A program made the translations under genes and the position numbers. A stretch of 64,000 bases of DNA. It comes from Aureimonas sp. AU20. GTDB taxonomy: Bacteria; Pseudomonadota; Alphaproteobacteria; Rhizobiales; Rhizobiaceae. The stretch spans positions 124,001-188,000 of the forward strand of contig NZ_CP006370.1 in NCBI RefSeq assembly GCF_001442755.1, given 5' to 3'. Within the stretch, counting starts at the first letter, position 1; each line of letters begins with the position of its first letter. Below the pieces are notes generated by a model. The model was given only the letters and a program-made list of their open reading frames with translations. It was not told the DNA's origin and made no database searches. Shown here piece after piece: positions 1 to 8,345 of this stretch.

Positions 1-402
1 CAGCTTGTGGACGAGAACGCCGTTCACGGCGCCGAACGCCGCCCCGCCGAGCGCGGCCAGAACGAGGATGACGGGCATGGGCATGCCCGGCACGACATCC
101 ACCACCAGCATGGTCAGCGCATACATGACGAAGGCGGCGATGGCGGTAAACGACACGTCGATGCCGCCTGCCGCCAGGACCACCAGCACCCCCATGGCGA
201 AGAGGCCGCGCACCACCGAGGCGCGCAGGATGTCGAAGAGATTGTTCATCTGCAGGAAGTCGGGATTGGCGGCGACCACGACGAGGCAGGTGAGGACGAC
301 GAGCGCCAGCGTGAAGAGCTCCGGCCGCCGGATCATCTGGTCGCGCAGGCGCGCGCCGAGCCCGGAGCGCGCGGCGGTGGGGGCGGACAGCGTGTCGGTC
401 AT
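1..402 (-). CDS. Sugar ABC transporter permease (C-terminus outside window)
   Basis: Inner-membrane permease of a ribose/AI-2-type (CUT2) ABC importer; only the first 134 codons are inside the window. The N-terminal region is polar, then hydrophobic segments begin near residue 30. The segment around residues 75-85 carries AAGGIDVSF, the family's conserved 'GGIDLS' motif. The ATG at 402 overlaps the TGA of the upstream ATPase by four bases (ATGA), so the two are translationally coupled. It is the last visible gene of the minus-strand operon that starts at 4185 and is the second permease of that operon, which suggests a heterodimeric channel. Confidence 0.85.
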   Translation of the reverse strand, partial: MTDTLSAPTAARSGLGARLRDQMIRRPELFTLALVVLTCLVVVAANPDFLQMNNLFDILRASVVRGLFAMGVLVVLAAGGIDVSFTAIAAFVMYALTMLVVDVVPGMPMPVILVLAALGGAAFGAVNGVLVHKL

Positions 403-1964
403 AGAGAAGGGCCTTTCCCGGTGCCGGCCATCGCCTGGTAGATCGCGTCTTCGCTGAACGCCTCGGCGGCCCGCTCGGCGACGATCGCGCCCTGGCGCAT
501 GACCATGATCCGGTCGCAGTTCTGCAGGAGCTCGGGCAGGTCGTCGCTGATGATGAGCACGGCCATGCCGCCGTCGGCGAGGCGCTGGATGATGCGGAAG
601 ATCGTGTCCTTGGAGCCGACATCGACGCCCACGGTCGGCCCGTGCAGGATGAGAAGACGCGGCTCGATGGTGAGCCAGCGCCCGATCAGCACCCGCTGCT
701 GGTTGCCGCCCGACAGCGACTGGACGCGGCGCGAAACGTCAGGCGTCGCCACCTGAAGATCGGCGACGCTCGCCTCCGCCAGCCGCCGCGCGCGCCGGGC
801 GCTGACCATGCCGAAGGCGCCGCGCAGCCGGTCCAGCACGGGCAGCACGATATTGTCCTGGATCGGCTTTTCCAGAAACAGGCCCTCGGTCAGGCGGTCC
901 TCCGGCACGTAGCCGATGCCGGCAGCGATCGCCTCCGAAGGCGTTCGCGGGTGGATCGGCTGGCCGTCCAGCCGGATCGAGCCTTGCGTGGCGGGCGCGA
1001 CGCCGGCCAGCGCCAGCGCCAGCTCGTTGCGCCCGGAGTCCATCAGGCCGGTAAAACCGAGGATTTCGCCGCGCCGGATGCCGAAGGAGAGATCGCGAAA
1101 GCCCGCCGCGCCGAGACCCTCGACCTCGAGCAGCGGCGCGCCGAGCTTGGGATCGGTGCGATAGCGCGCCTCGCTGATCTCCCGGCCCGTCATCAATGCC
1201 GCGAATTCGGACTTGGTGGTTTGGGCCACATCGAGCTCGCCGACCTTCAGCCCGTCGCGCAGGATGATGGCCCGCCCGCCGATCGCCTTGCACTCGTCGA
1301 GCTTGTGGGTGACGAAGAGAACGGCGACGCCCCCCGCCCGCAGCCGCTCCACGACGGCCAGAAGGTTCTCGACCTCCTGGCGCGTCAGCGAGGTGGTCGG
1401 CTCGTCCATGATGACGAGGCGCGCCTCGGCCGCGATGCCGCGCGCGATGGCGACGAGCTGGCGCGTGGCGAGCGGCAGCGTGTCGGTGCGCCGGGTCAGG
1501 AAGGCGCGGGTCGTCGGGAGATGCACCTTTTCCAACGCCCGGCGGGCCGTCTCGTGAAGAGCGGCAACGTCGAGCCGGCGCGCCAGACGGCCGGAGGCGG
1601 CGACGAGCTGGCCGGTCAGCGCGACATTCTCGGCAACGGAGAGATTGGGCAAGAGGGAGAGGTCCTGATAGACGGTTTCGATCCCGGCCTTCAGCGCGCC
1701 GATCGTGCCGAGATCGCCCGCGCGCTCGCCGGTCGGCTCGCCGTCGATCAGGATCTGGCCGCTATCGGCGGTCTGCGCGCCGGAGATGATCTTGATCAGC
1801 GTGCTCTTGCCGCAGCCGTTCTCGCCCATGAGGTGGTAGACGCGCCCGGCCTCGATCGTGAGATCGACCTCCTTCAAAGCATGGACGCCGCCGAAGGACT
1901 TTCGCACCTTTCGGATTTCGAGAAGCGGCGCCGCGCGGGGCGGCAAGGACGCATCGACCTGCAT
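399..1964 (-). CDS. Sugar ABC transporter double-domain ATPase (RbsA/XylG type)
   Basis: Cytoplasmic ATPase of 521 residues with two fused nucleotide-binding domains, the usual architecture and length for CUT2 sugar importers. Domain 1 is intact: Walker A GENGCGKST near residue 47 and Walker B LVIMDEPTTS. Domain 2 keeps the signature LSGGNQQR, but its Walker B reads LLILHGPTVGVD, so the DE pair is replaced by HG and the catalytic glutamate is missing; domain 1 probably provides most hydrolysis. It has 163 bp of hairpin-containing spacer after the binding-protein gene and an ATGA overlap with the downstream permease. The start at 1964 is preceded by a CAGGAA ribosome-binding site. Confidence 0.93.
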   Translation of the reverse strand: MQVDASLPPRAAPLLEIRKVRKSFGGVHALKEVDLTIEAGRVYHLMGENGCGKSTLIKIISGAQTADSGQILIDGEPTGERAGDLGTIGALKAGIETVYQDLSLLPNLSVAENVALTGQLVAASGRLARRLDVAALHETARRALEKVHLPTTRAFLTRRTDTLPLATRQLVAIARGIAAEARLVIMDEPTTSLTRQEVENLLAVVERLRAGGVAVLFVTHKLDECKAIGGRAIILRDGLKVGELDVAQTTKSEFAALMTGREISEARYRTDPKLGAPLLEVEGLGAAGFRDLSFGIRRGEILGFTGLMDSGRNELALALAGVAPATQGSIRLDGQPIHPRTPSEAIAAGIGYVPEDRLTEGLFLEKPIQDNIVLPVLDRLRGAFGMVSARRARRLAEASVADLQVATPDVSRRVQSLSGGNQQRVLIGRWLTIEPRLLILHGPTVGVDVGSKDTIFRIIQRLADGGMAVLIISDDLPELLQNCDRIMVMRQGAIVAERAAEAFSEDAIYQAMAGTGKGPSL

Positions 1965-2042
1965 CGTGGTGACATTCCTGAGGGAATTGGGCTGGGCCTT
2001 GACCGCGTTCGGCCCGGAAGCGTTCGGCTCGCAGGCCGAAAA

Positions 2043-2069
2043 GGCCGGCGCCCCTGGAGGGCGCGGGCC
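2043..2069 (-). other. Hairpin downstream of binding-protein gene
   Basis: A GC-rich stem (GCGCCC at 2048-2053 pairing with GGGCGC at 2059-2064, with further partial pairing outside) lies in the 163-bp gap between the binding-protein stop (2128) and the ATPase start (1964). Such hairpins after binding-protein genes often protect the upstream mRNA 3' end and raise binding-protein yield. No U-tract follows, so partial read-through is expected. The role is inferred from position. Confidence 0.4.
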
Positions 2070-2127
2070 AAGCTCGCGATGGCGCCGGGCAGGCGAAGAG
2101 CCTGCCCAAAGCGCTTCAGAGCCGGTA

Positions 2128-3126
2128 TCAGAACGGGTAGTTCTTGTAGCTCGACTTGTCGACGTCCACCCAGGCCTGGCCCTGCACGATCACGCCCTTA
2201 CCTGCGCCCTTGGTGACGGAGACCTTGTCGTAGCCAGGCACGCCGAGATCCATGCCGTCGGTGATCTCCTTGCCGTCGAGCACCATGTTGGCGACGACGT
2301 TCATGACATAGCCGGCGTCCTTCGGATCCCAGAAGAAGATCTCGTCCACCGCGCCGCTTTCGAGATAGGGGCCGGTGTCCTTGGGCAGGCCGAGGCCGTA
2401 GACGCAGGTCTTGTCCTGCAGCCCGGCTTCCTCCACCGCGCGGCCGATGCCGATCACGTCGATGGCCGAGGAGCCCTGGAAGCCCTTGATGTCGGGGTAA
2501 CGGCGCAGAATTTCCTTGGCTTTCTCATAGGCGCGGTTGGCGTCGTTGAAGGATTCGTTCTTCGCCGCCACCAGCTCCATGCCGGGATATTTCTTGGCGT
2601 TCTCCGCGCCGGCATCGACCCACTGATTGTGCGTCAGGCTGCCGAGCGAACCGACGAAGCTCGTCCACTTGCCGCTCTGGCCCATGCAGGCGGCGAGCTT
2701 TTCGTTGATCCGCGCGCCGAAGGCCTTGTTGTCGAAGGCCTCGATATCGACCGCCGTGTTGACCAGGCTGTCGCCCTCGTGGGTGATGACCTTGATGCCG
2801 CGCTGGCCGGCGCGGCGAAGGACGCCCTCCAATGCCGTCGGGTCCATCGGCACCACGGCGATAGCCGAGACGTTCTTGGCGACGAGGTCCTCGATGATGC
2901 GGGACTGCTGGGCGGCGTCCGCCTTGGCCGGGCCGATCTGGCTGGCGGCCACGCCGGGATGGTCGGCCCCGTAGGCCTTCACGCCCTCGTTCATGCGGAT
3001 GAACCAGTTTTCGCCGGTGACCTTCACCACCGTCGTGATGGTCGGCTTGTCCGCTGCCAGCGCCGTGCCGGCGGCGAGCGTCGCGGCAAGGGCCGCGCAT
3101 GTGCAGAGTTTCGAGATCGCGCTCAT
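2128..3126 (-). CDS. Periplasmic sugar-binding protein (LsrB/RhaS-like)
   Basis: Periplasmic substrate-binding protein of a CUT2 importer, 332 residues, the normal length for the family. It has a Sec signal peptide (hydrophobic stretch ending TALAA near residue 24) and a type I periplasmic-binding fold. Recognisable segments are GENWFIRMNEGVK, IAVVPMDPTAL and VITHEGDS. Overall it resembles the AI-2/rhamnose-binding subgroup, but the ligand cannot be read from sequence. The start at 3126 is chosen over an in-frame TTG at 3141 because an ideal AGGGAGGA ribosome-binding site lies directly upstream of 3126 and overlaps that TTG. It is the second gene of the operon, 75 bp after the permease. Confidence 0.9.
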   Translation of the reverse strand: MSAISKLCTCAALAATLAAGTALAADKPTITTVVKVTGENWFIRMNEGVKAYGADHPGVAASQIGPAKADAAQQSRIIEDLVAKNVSAIAVVPMDPTALEGVLRRAGQRGIKVITHEGDSLVNTAVDIEAFDNKAFGARINEKLAACMGQSGKWTSFVGSLGSLTHNQWVDAGAENAKKYPGMELVAAKNESFNDANRAYEKAKEILRRYPDIKGFQGSSAIDVIGIGRAVEEAGLQDKTCVYGLGLPKDTGPYLESGAVDEIFFWDPKDAGYVMNVVANMVLDGKEITDGMDLGVPGYDKVSVTKGAGKGVIVQGQAWVDVDKSSYKNYPF

Positions 3127-3201
3127 GAAATCCTCCCTCAAGATGGTCGAAGTCGTCGCACCGCGTCGCCCGCTCCTCCCGAGCCGGCGCGCGGAGTGTC
3201 G

Positions 3202-4185
3202 TCAGGCCCTGGGCCGCAGCCAAAGGCCGAAATCGAGCCGCGCCGAGGCCAGGAGCGCCAGAAGCAGCACCCCCCAGGCGAGGTCGCGGAAGAAGTTCGA
3301 AATGTCCATGAAGTTGAAAAGGCTGGACAGGATCTGCAGCGCCGTCGCCGCGAGAAGCACGCAGCTCACCTTGCCGTAGCCGCCTTCCGGCTTCACCCCG
3401 CCCATCACGGCGATCAGCACCGCGATCAGGACGTAGGAGCCGCCATAGTCCCATTTCACCGAGGCGTTGCGCGAGGCGATGACGATGCCGGCAATCGCCG
3501 AAAGAACGCCGCTGATCGTGTAGGTCAGCGTGATCATGCGGTTCTCGGCGATGCCGCCGTAGCGCGCGGCCTTGGCGTTGCTGCCGAGCAGCATGAGCTT
3601 CAGGCCGAAGGGCGTGAACCGGAGGACGAAGCCGAGAACGCCCGCCACCAGGAGGAACAGCGCGAAGCAGAGCGGCACGCCGAGCACCGGCGAATTGCCG
3701 AAATCGTCGAGCGGCGGGATGTAACCGAGGCTGATGGCCGAGCCATTGGTCAGGAACACCGCGCAGCCGGTGAAGAGAAGCTGGGTGCCGAGCGTCGCGA
3801 TCAGCGGCGTCAGCTTGGCGTGGGCGATCAGCAGCCCGTTGGCGAGCCCGCCGATCAAGCCGACGACGAGCGCGAAGGCGGCGAAGACGAAGGAAAAGAG
3901 AAGCGGCGCCTCCTCGGCCGAGACGAGCCCGCCGGCCAGGAGAAAGGCGGTGATGCCGGCGAGATTGGCGAGCGCGATGCCCGAAAGGTCGATGCCGCCA
4001 TTGCCCGAGCTCATGGCCAGCATGACGCCGAGCGCGAGAAGGCCGAGTTCGGGAACCTGCGCGGCCATGGACTGGAGATTGTAGCTGTCGGTGAAATTGG
4101 CCCCGGCCAGCACCGCGCCCGCCGCCAGCACGGCGACGTTCAAGCCGGCCAGCGCCAGTCCCTGCCGATCGACACCGGAACCCAT
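3202..4185 (-). CDS. Sugar ABC transporter permease (RbsC/LsrC type)
   Basis: Inner-membrane permease of 327 residues with about eight to ten hydrophobic segments. It contains the family motif SGNGGIDLSG near residue 60 and a conserved cytoplasmic loop (FGLKLMLLGSNAKAARYGGI) before the last third, which contacts the ATPase. It is the first gene of the operon 4185 to <1. The ATG at 4185 has a GGGGAGGG ribosome-binding site. It probably pairs with the partial permease at 1-402. Confidence 0.9.
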   Translation of the reverse strand: MGSGVDRQGLALAGLNVAVLAAGAVLAGANFTDSYNLQSMAAQVPELGLLALGVMLAMSSGNGGIDLSGIALANLAGITAFLLAGGLVSAEEAPLLFSFVFAAFALVVGLIGGLANGLLIAHAKLTPLIATLGTQLLFTGCAVFLTNGSAISLGYIPPLDDFGNSPVLGVPLCFALFLLVAGVLGFVLRFTPFGLKLMLLGSNAKAARYGGIAENRMITLTYTISGVLSAIAGIVIASRNASVKWDYGGSYVLIAVLIAVMGGVKPEGGYGKVSCVLLAATALQILSSLFNFMDISNFFRDLAWGVLLLALLASARLDFGLWLRPRA

Positions 4186-4708
4186 GTCGCACCCTCCCCA
4201 TGGCCGATGCGGACCGCCTGTGCGGCCGGAGCGGGTCTCCCTCCCGTCATCCAGCCAGCGCCGTCACCGACTTTTGACATTTGTCACGACGATCTGTCTC
4301 CTGTCAATTCTGGACGGAAGGTTCGGAGTTCAAGCCGTGAGGCGGGGTTTGGGGAGCGGCTTCAGCGCTGAGAACGCAGGCAGCCGGCTGATGGGATGGG
4401 GTTTGTGGAGAGACGCTTGCGAGCCTGCCTGCTCCCGAACCACGCGGCCTTCGGAGTGTTGCAAACGGTTGTTCTTCAAACGCGGGACACCGACCAAGAC
4501 TGTTGTCCGGCGGGGCGGTGAAGCGCGTCCACGAAGTCAGCAGCGGGCGGGCAGGTCTTCTGGAAGGCGTTCAGACGACACGCTCATCAAGCGCTGCCCT
4601 CCAAAAACTTGCGGCGTTTCGAAAGACTGAAAATACGCCGAGAACCGGCCAACACACCCCACAATGCTTGCAGCGACGCGGCTCTCCTCCTCCGCTGGCA
4701 ATCCCCGC
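4186..4708. other. 523-bp intergenic region between two ABC operons
   Basis: The region contains the putative promoter and palindrome at 4275-4307 and no convincing gene. Short open frames here (for example 4537-4740 minus) lack ribosome-binding sites and protein-like composition. No clear terminator for the operon ending at 4709 was found. Confidence 0.6.
4275..4307 (-). promoter_or_regulatory. Putative promoter with overlapping palindrome for the 4185 operon
   Basis: Read on the minus strand, TTGACA (4307-4302) is followed after 17 bases by ACAAAT (4284-4279), a plausible -35/-10 pair about 95 bp upstream of the first permease. The -10 region overlaps a perfect palindrome TGACA-TT-TGTCA (4275-4286), which would suit a repressor. 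Both are seen in sequence; promoter function is inferred. Confidence 0.4.
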
Positions 4709-6262
4709 CTATTCCGCCGCCACGCCATGGTGCGTGCCATCGGCCTCGGCGCGATGGATGAAGCCCATGATCGCCTCGCTCATGTGCTCGTAGACGCCGT
4801 CGTTGCGGATTTCGCCGCGCAGCCGGTAGCCGTCCATGACGAGGATGCGGTCGGCGAGCGAGATCATCTCCGGCATGTCGCTGGTGATCACGATCACCGC
4901 CGTGCCCGCATCGGCCAATTCGCGAAGAAGATCGTGGAGATAGGCCTTGGTCTTGATGTCGATACCGACGGAAGGCTCGTCCACGATCAGGATCTTCACC
5001 CCCGCCGCCAACCACTTGGCGACGCTGATCTTCTGCTGATTGCCGCCGGACAGGTTGCCGACCGTCTGCGACAGGCTCGGCGTCTTCACCTCCAGCTTGG
5101 AGATGAAGGGCTGGACGGCGCGGCGCACGCGCCCGTCCGTCAGGAAGCCGAAGAGCCCCGAGAGCGGGCGCCACACGGCGATGCCCGCGTTGTCGAGAAC
5201 GGAATGGGCGAGAACGAGGCCGTTGCCCTTGCGGTCCTCGCTGACATAGCCGATCCGGTGGCGGTGGATCGCCTCGGCAACATTGCGGATCGTCACGGCT
5301 TCGCCGGCGACTTCCACCGTTCCGGCCGTGATGGTGGACTGGCCCATGATGCAGCGGGCCAGCTCCGTGCGGCCCGCGCCGACGAGGCCATAGAGGCCGA
5401 CGATCTCGCCCGCCCGAACATCAAGGTCGATGTCGCGATGCCCCAGCGCCGTCGCGACGCCGGAAAGGCGAAGGGCCGGCGGCTGGGACGTCTCGACGGG
5501 CGCCGCGAAGCCGCGCGACGCGCCGCTTTCGGCCCGGCCGATCATCATGCGAACGAGGTCCTGGCGGCCGAGCCCTTCCATCGAGCGGCTTTGCGATGCG
5601 TTCTCGCCGTCGCGCAGAACCGTGACGCGGTCGCAGATCTCCTGCACCTCCTCCAGCTTGTGGCTGACGAAGAGGAGGCTCGCGCCCTGATCGCGCAGGC
5701 GCTTGAGGAAGGTGAAGAGCCGGTCGGTCTCGTTGGAGGTGAGCGAGGCCGTCGGCTCGTCCAGCAGCAGGACCTTGGAGCGCAGCGACAGCGCTTTCGC
5801 GATCTCGACCATCTGCATCTGCGCGACGCTGAGGCGCGAGACCGGCGTCCGGGGGTCGATGTCGAGGCCCAGCATTTCCAGCCAGCGCGCGGCCTGCTCG
5901 TTCAGCGCGGCATAGTCAACCGGCTTCACCAGAAATCCCGCGATCTGTTCGAGATGAATGTTCTCGGCCACGGAAAAGCGCGGGATCAGGTTGCGCTCCT
6001 GATGCACCACACCGATCCGATGCGCGATCGCCTCGCGCGGATTGCTGAACGAGACCGGCTTGCCTTCGAGGGCGAGCGTGCCCGCGTCCGGACGGTGGAC
6101 GCCGGTCACGATCTTGATGAGCGTCGACTTGCCCGCGCCGTTCTCGCCGAGAAGGGCGTGGATGGAATGGCTCTCCAGCGTCAGGGAGACGCCCTTCAGG
6201 GCCTTCACGCCGGGAAAGGACTTCTCGACGCCGCGCGCTTCGAAAATGGCGGTCATCGTCAT
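4709..6262 (-). CDS. Sugar ABC transporter double-domain ATPase
   Basis: ATPase of 517 residues with two nucleotide-binding domains. Domain 1 has Walker A GENGAGKST and Walker B LLLDEPTAS; its signature is the degenerate LSVAQMQM, normal for domain 1 of this family. Domain 2 has LSGGNQQKIS and Walker B ILIVDEPSVGID. Both catalytic glutamates are present, unlike the ATPase at 399-1964. The ATG at 6262 overlaps the upstream permease stop as ATGA; a second in-frame ATG two codons later is possible. It is the last gene of the four-gene operon 9365-4709. Confidence 0.93.
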   Translation of the reverse strand: MTMTAIFEARGVEKSFPGVKALKGVSLTLESHSIHALLGENGAGKSTLIKIVTGVHRPDAGTLALEGKPVSFSNPREAIAHRIGVVHQERNLIPRFSVAENIHLEQIAGFLVKPVDYAALNEQAARWLEMLGLDIDPRTPVSRLSVAQMQMVEIAKALSLRSKVLLLDEPTASLTSNETDRLFTFLKRLRDQGASLLFVSHKLEEVQEICDRVTVLRDGENASQSRSMEGLGRQDLVRMMIGRAESGASRGFAAPVETSQPPALRLSGVATALGHRDIDLDVRAGEIVGLYGLVGAGRTELARCIMGQSTITAGTVEVAGEAVTIRNVAEAIHRHRIGYVSEDRKGNGLVLAHSVLDNAGIAVWRPLSGLFGFLTDGRVRRAVQPFISKLEVKTPSLSQTVGNLSGGNQQKISVAKWLAAGVKILIVDEPSVGIDIKTKAYLHDLLRELADAGTAVIVITSDMPEMISLADRILVMDGYRLRGEIRNDGVYEHMSEAIMGFIHRAEADGTHHGVAAE

Positions 6263-7260
6263 GCTCCGTTTCGGCCCGCCGCGAGACGGGCCTCGCGCAG
6301 GCGGTTGAGCCCGACCGCCGCCAGGATCATCGTGCCGAGCACGATCTGCACCAGGAAGGGATCGATGTTGAACAGCACCAGAAGCTGCGTGATGATGGCG
6401 ACCACGGCGACGCCGAAGAGGGTCGCGGCGACGCTGACATGCCCGCCGGCCAGAACCGCGCCGCCGATCACCGGGGCGGCGAAGGAGAGGATCAGCCAGT
6501 CGTCGCCGATCGTCGGCTGACCGATCTGAAGCCGCGCCACGAGAAGGATGCCGGCGAGACTCGCCAGGAACCCCGACAGGGCGTGGGCGAAGACCACCGT
6601 CATGCCGACCGAGACGCCGGACAGTTCGGCCGCATGGGAATTGCCGCCGACCGCCAGGATGAAGCGGCCGATCGGCATGCGCGAGAGCATGTACCAAAGG
6701 CCGATGGCGACGAGGATCGTCGGCACCGCGAGCCAGGGCAGCGGCCCCAGAACCTGCGCCTGCCCGAAGGCCTTCACGCTGTCGGCGATGCCGTAGAAGG
6801 GTTCGGCGCGGGTGATGCCGAGATTGATGCCCTTGAAGATCGAAAGGCTGGCCAGCGTGATGACGAAGGCCGAAATGCCCGTCCAGACGATGAAGAGCCC
6901 GTTCAGCATGCCGCAGGCGACGCCCAGCGCGAGCGCTGCCACGGCGGCCACCGGAGCGGGCAGGCCGAAGCCCTGCATCAATCCGGCGAAGGTGATGGCG
7001 GCCAGGCCGCCGATGGCGCCGACCGAAAGGTTCATCTGGCCGATCGCGATGATGATCATCTGCGAGAAGGCGATCAGCGTGTTGACCGCGATCGCCAGCG
7101 CCAGAACCTCGAGATTCAGCGGCGAAAGGAACGAGGGCGACAGGATTCCGGCGACCGTCATGGCGACGACAGTGACCGAGAAGGGGCCGAACCAGTCGTT
7201 TCGCAGAAGGCGCGTCGTCAGGCTGTCGGAGGCGGCGGGCGCTCGTGTGGTGAGGCTCAT
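6259..7260 (-). CDS. Sugar ABC transporter permease
   Basis: Inner-membrane permease of 333 residues in the CUT2 family. It has repeated hydrophobic segments, AIGQMNLSVGAIGG near residue 70 (equivalent to the GGIDLS motif) and the ATPase-contact loop PIGRFILAVGGNSHAAELSG. It sits between permease 7257-8276 and the ATPase, with four-base ATGA overlaps on both sides, so the three are translationally coupled. Two different permeases imply a heterodimeric channel. Confidence 0.9.
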   Translation of the reverse strand: MSLTTRAPAASDSLTTRLLRNDWFGPFSVTVVAMTVAGILSPSFLSPLNLEVLALAIAVNTLIAFSQMIIIAIGQMNLSVGAIGGLAAITFAGLMQGFGLPAPVAAVAALALGVACGMLNGLFIVWTGISAFVITLASLSIFKGINLGITRAEPFYGIADSVKAFGQAQVLGPLPWLAVPTILVAIGLWYMLSRMPIGRFILAVGGNSHAAELSGVSVGMTVVFAHALSGFLASLAGILLVARLQIGQPTIGDDWLILSFAAPVIGGAVLAGGHVSVAATLFGVAVVAIITQLLVLFNIDPFLVQIVLGTMILAAVGLNRLREARLAAGRNGA

Positions 7261-8276
7261 GCGAGATTCCTCCGGGCCAGGAACGACCGGCGCGACTTGT
7301 CGATCAGCACCGCCAGAAGCAGGAGCAGGCCGAGAAAGGACTGGATCCAGAACTCGCCGAGCTGCAGCAGCAGGAGACCGTTGGTCAGAAGGGCGACGAG
7401 CAGCGCGCCGAGCGCCGTGCCGAGCACCGAGACCTTGCCGCCGTTCAGAAGCGTGCCGCCGAGCACGGGGCCGAGAAAGGCCGGCAGGAGCCAATCCTGG
7501 CCGAGCTGCCCGGCCATGGAGGGAATGGCCGCGCCGTTGCGCGCCACCATCATGACCGCCGCCACCGCCGCCAGAAAGCCGGACAGGACGTGGCAGAGGA
7601 TAAAGATGCGATCGACCCGGATGCCGGAAAGCTCGGCTGCCTCGGGCCGCGCGCCGGCGGCCAGCATTTCGCGGCCGAGCGCGGTGAAGCGATAGAGATA
7701 GACGAGCGCCAGCATGACGACGAGCGTGACGAGAAGCAGCGGCGAGACGACGCCGCCGATCTTGGCCCGGCCGATCGTGGTGAAGGCGGCGGGCAGCGCG
7801 CGGTAGGATTCGGCGCGCGTCAGAAAGATCATCGCGCCGAAGAAGATGCTCATCGTCGCGAGCGTGATGATGAAGCTGTGCAGGCCCGTGCGAACCACCA
7901 TCCAGCCGTTGACCCAGCCGAGCGCCGCGCCGACGGCGAGCCCGGCGACGACGCCGAGCGGCCAGGGCATGCCCAGCACCTCGATGGCGTAACCGCAAGC
8001 CATGGCCGCGCAGACGCCGATGGCGCCGACCGCGAGGTTCAAGCCTCCCGTCGCGATCACCGCCATCATCGACAAGCCAATGACGATGCTGACCGCCACC
8101 GTGCGCCCCAGCGTGAAGAGGTTGAAGGGCGACAGGAATCCGCCCGCAAGCGCCGCGAAACCGGCACCGAAGAGGAGGATGAGAACGATGAGGCCGAACT
8201 CGTTGGTCAGAAGGAGACCGGCGCTGGGGGCCGCCCTTCGAGGGCTCGAGCTGGCGGGCGCTTCGTCAAGGGCCAT
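7257..8276 (-). CDS. Sugar ABC transporter permease
   Basis: Inner-membrane permease of 339 residues, paralogous to the downstream permease. It contains ATGGLNLAVGAIGV near residue 75 and the loop LGREMLAAGARPEAAELSG. A CAGGAG ribosome-binding site precedes the ATG at 8276. It lies 69 bp downstream of the binding-protein gene, with a strong hairpin in between, and overlaps the next permease as ATGA. Confidence 0.9.
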   Translation of the reverse strand: MALDEAPASSSPRRAAPSAGLLLTNEFGLIVLILLFGAGFAALAGGFLSPFNLFTLGRTVAVSIVIGLSMMAVIATGGLNLAVGAIGVCAAMACGYAIEVLGMPWPLGVVAGLAVGAALGWVNGWMVVRTGLHSFIITLATMSIFFGAMIFLTRAESYRALPAAFTTIGRAKIGGVVSPLLLVTLVVMLALVYLYRFTALGREMLAAGARPEAAELSGIRVDRIFILCHVLSGFLAAVAAVMMVARNGAAIPSMAGQLGQDWLLPAFLGPVLGGTLLNGGKVSVLGTALGALLVALLTNGLLLLQLGEFWIQSFLGLLLLLAVLIDKSRRSFLARRNLA

Positions 8277-8311
8277 GACGCGCTCCTGATGGGTCGGATT
8301 TCGGGCGGGTC

Positions 8312-8337
8312 GGCCGGCGCGCCACCGCGCGCCGGCC
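8312..8337 (-). other. Strong hairpin between binding-protein and permease genes
   Basis: A perfect 10-bp stem, GGCCGGCGCG (8312-8321) with CGCGCCGGCC (8328-8337), has a six-base loop and no U-tract. It lies just after the binding-protein stop codon at 8346. By position it is probably an mRNA-stabilising or attenuating hairpin that lowers permease/ATPase expression relative to binding protein. Confidence 0.55.
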
Positions 8338-8345
8338 CGCGTTGT

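Noticed and set aside
3127..3141. TTG start for the first binding protein
   Set aside because: The TTG overlaps the AGGGAGGA ribosome-binding site of the ATG at 3126 and would add residues before a good signal peptide.
2525..4201. 558-codon minus-strand open frame across permease and binding-protein genes
   Set aside because: Out of frame with both real genes, low-complexity Arg/Gly composition, no ribosome-binding site.
1858..4371. 837-codon open frame on the plus strand
   Set aside because: Antisense to the ABC operon, very rich in Arg, Gly, Ala and His, no domain. It is a GC-rich shadow of the real genes; the same applies to other long antisense frames such as 29477-32749.
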